From JAOUEE01 sp051011595 (GTDB taxonomy: Bacteria > Actinomycetota > Acidimicrobiia > Acidimicrobiales > SHLQ01), in NCBI GenBank assembly GCA_051011595.1, contig JBPCTQ010000299.1, positions 1 through 13,472 of the forward strand: DNA of 13,472 nt, read 5' to 3'. Shown here piece after piece: positions 13,366 to 13,472 of this stretch. The position numbers and the translations under genes were made by a program. A model generated the notes under the pieces. It ran no database searches, had not been told where the DNA came from, and saw only the letters and a list, made by a program, of their open reading frames with translations. Every line of letters begins with the position of its first letter. Positions within the stretch are counted from its first letter, which is position 1.

Positions 13366-13472
13366 GATCGCGCCGACCTCACGAGGATTCGCCGCTCATC
13401 GACGGCGCTCACGAGGTACCGACCTCGGTCATGTGGCCGCGGGGTTCGAGGCCCCACGGTGAACGTTGAACT

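Noticed and set aside
13440..13456. tRNA T-arm-like GGGGTTCGAGGCCCC
   Set aside because: No acceptor stem, anticodon arm or D-arm can be placed around it; a chance hairpin.
13362..13472. 3' end of an upstream minus-strand gene at the window edge
   Set aside because: All three minus frames are open at the edge. One runs to TGA 13364-13362, overlapping the next GTG as GTGA. Another, with better third-position G/C (FNVHRGASNPAAT), stops at 13431. With only 107 bases I cannot choose, so no gene is called.

Overview
The window comes from a high-GC bacterial chromosome. Protein-coding density is very high, third codon positions are strongly G/C-biased, and GTG/TTG starts are frequent. The gene set suggests an actinobacterium: a UPF0182 giant membrane protein next to a PDZ-Lon protease, a DivIVA-type coiled-coil protein, and MreB. 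A member of the Acidimicrobiia (Ilumatobacter-like) fits best, but that is an inference from gene content; there is no rRNA in the window to confirm it. There are no mobile elements, tRNAs or CRISPR arrays.

Layout. (1) 1-3802, plus strand, is a tight run of four genes. They are the 3' part of a DsbA/FrnE-like thiol oxidoreductase whose redox motif carries an in-frame TGA where the first cysteine should be, acetoacetyl-CoA synthetase, a CitE/HpcH-family CoA-ester lyase, and a small coiled-coil protein. The middle two genes point to acyl-CoA or ketone-body carbon metabolism. (2) 3814-10560, minus strand, is an envelope module of three genes, transcribed as membrane-anchored PDZ-Lon protease, then an 851-aa DivIVA-like coiled-coil/acidic protein with a phage MuF-like cysteine-rich C-terminus, then a 990-aa seven-TM UPF0182 protein. 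(3) 10670-12159 holds three small genes: a one-TM protein (+), a 150-aa protein of unknown function (-) whose 3' end has been tandemly duplicated as a 96-bp unit, and a HEAT-repeat protein (+). (4) 12156-13365, minus strand, is a small membrane protein translationally coupled to mreB. The last 107 bases (13366-13472) probably contain the end of an upstream minus-strand gene, but the frame is not decidable.

Intergenic gaps are all short (the largest is about 110 bp). Convergent gene pairs meet at inverted repeats without U-tracts (3791-3814, 12133-12166) that may act as bidirectional terminators.

The items most worth a second look are: the TGA in the UxxC position of the DsbA-like gene, with a bulged-U hairpin directly downstream that resembles a bacterial SECIS element (possible selenoprotein); the DivIVA-acidic linker-MuF-like fusion placed between two genes that are usually adjacent; and the 96-bp in-frame duplication placing a second copy of a C-terminal tail just beyond a TGA stop.
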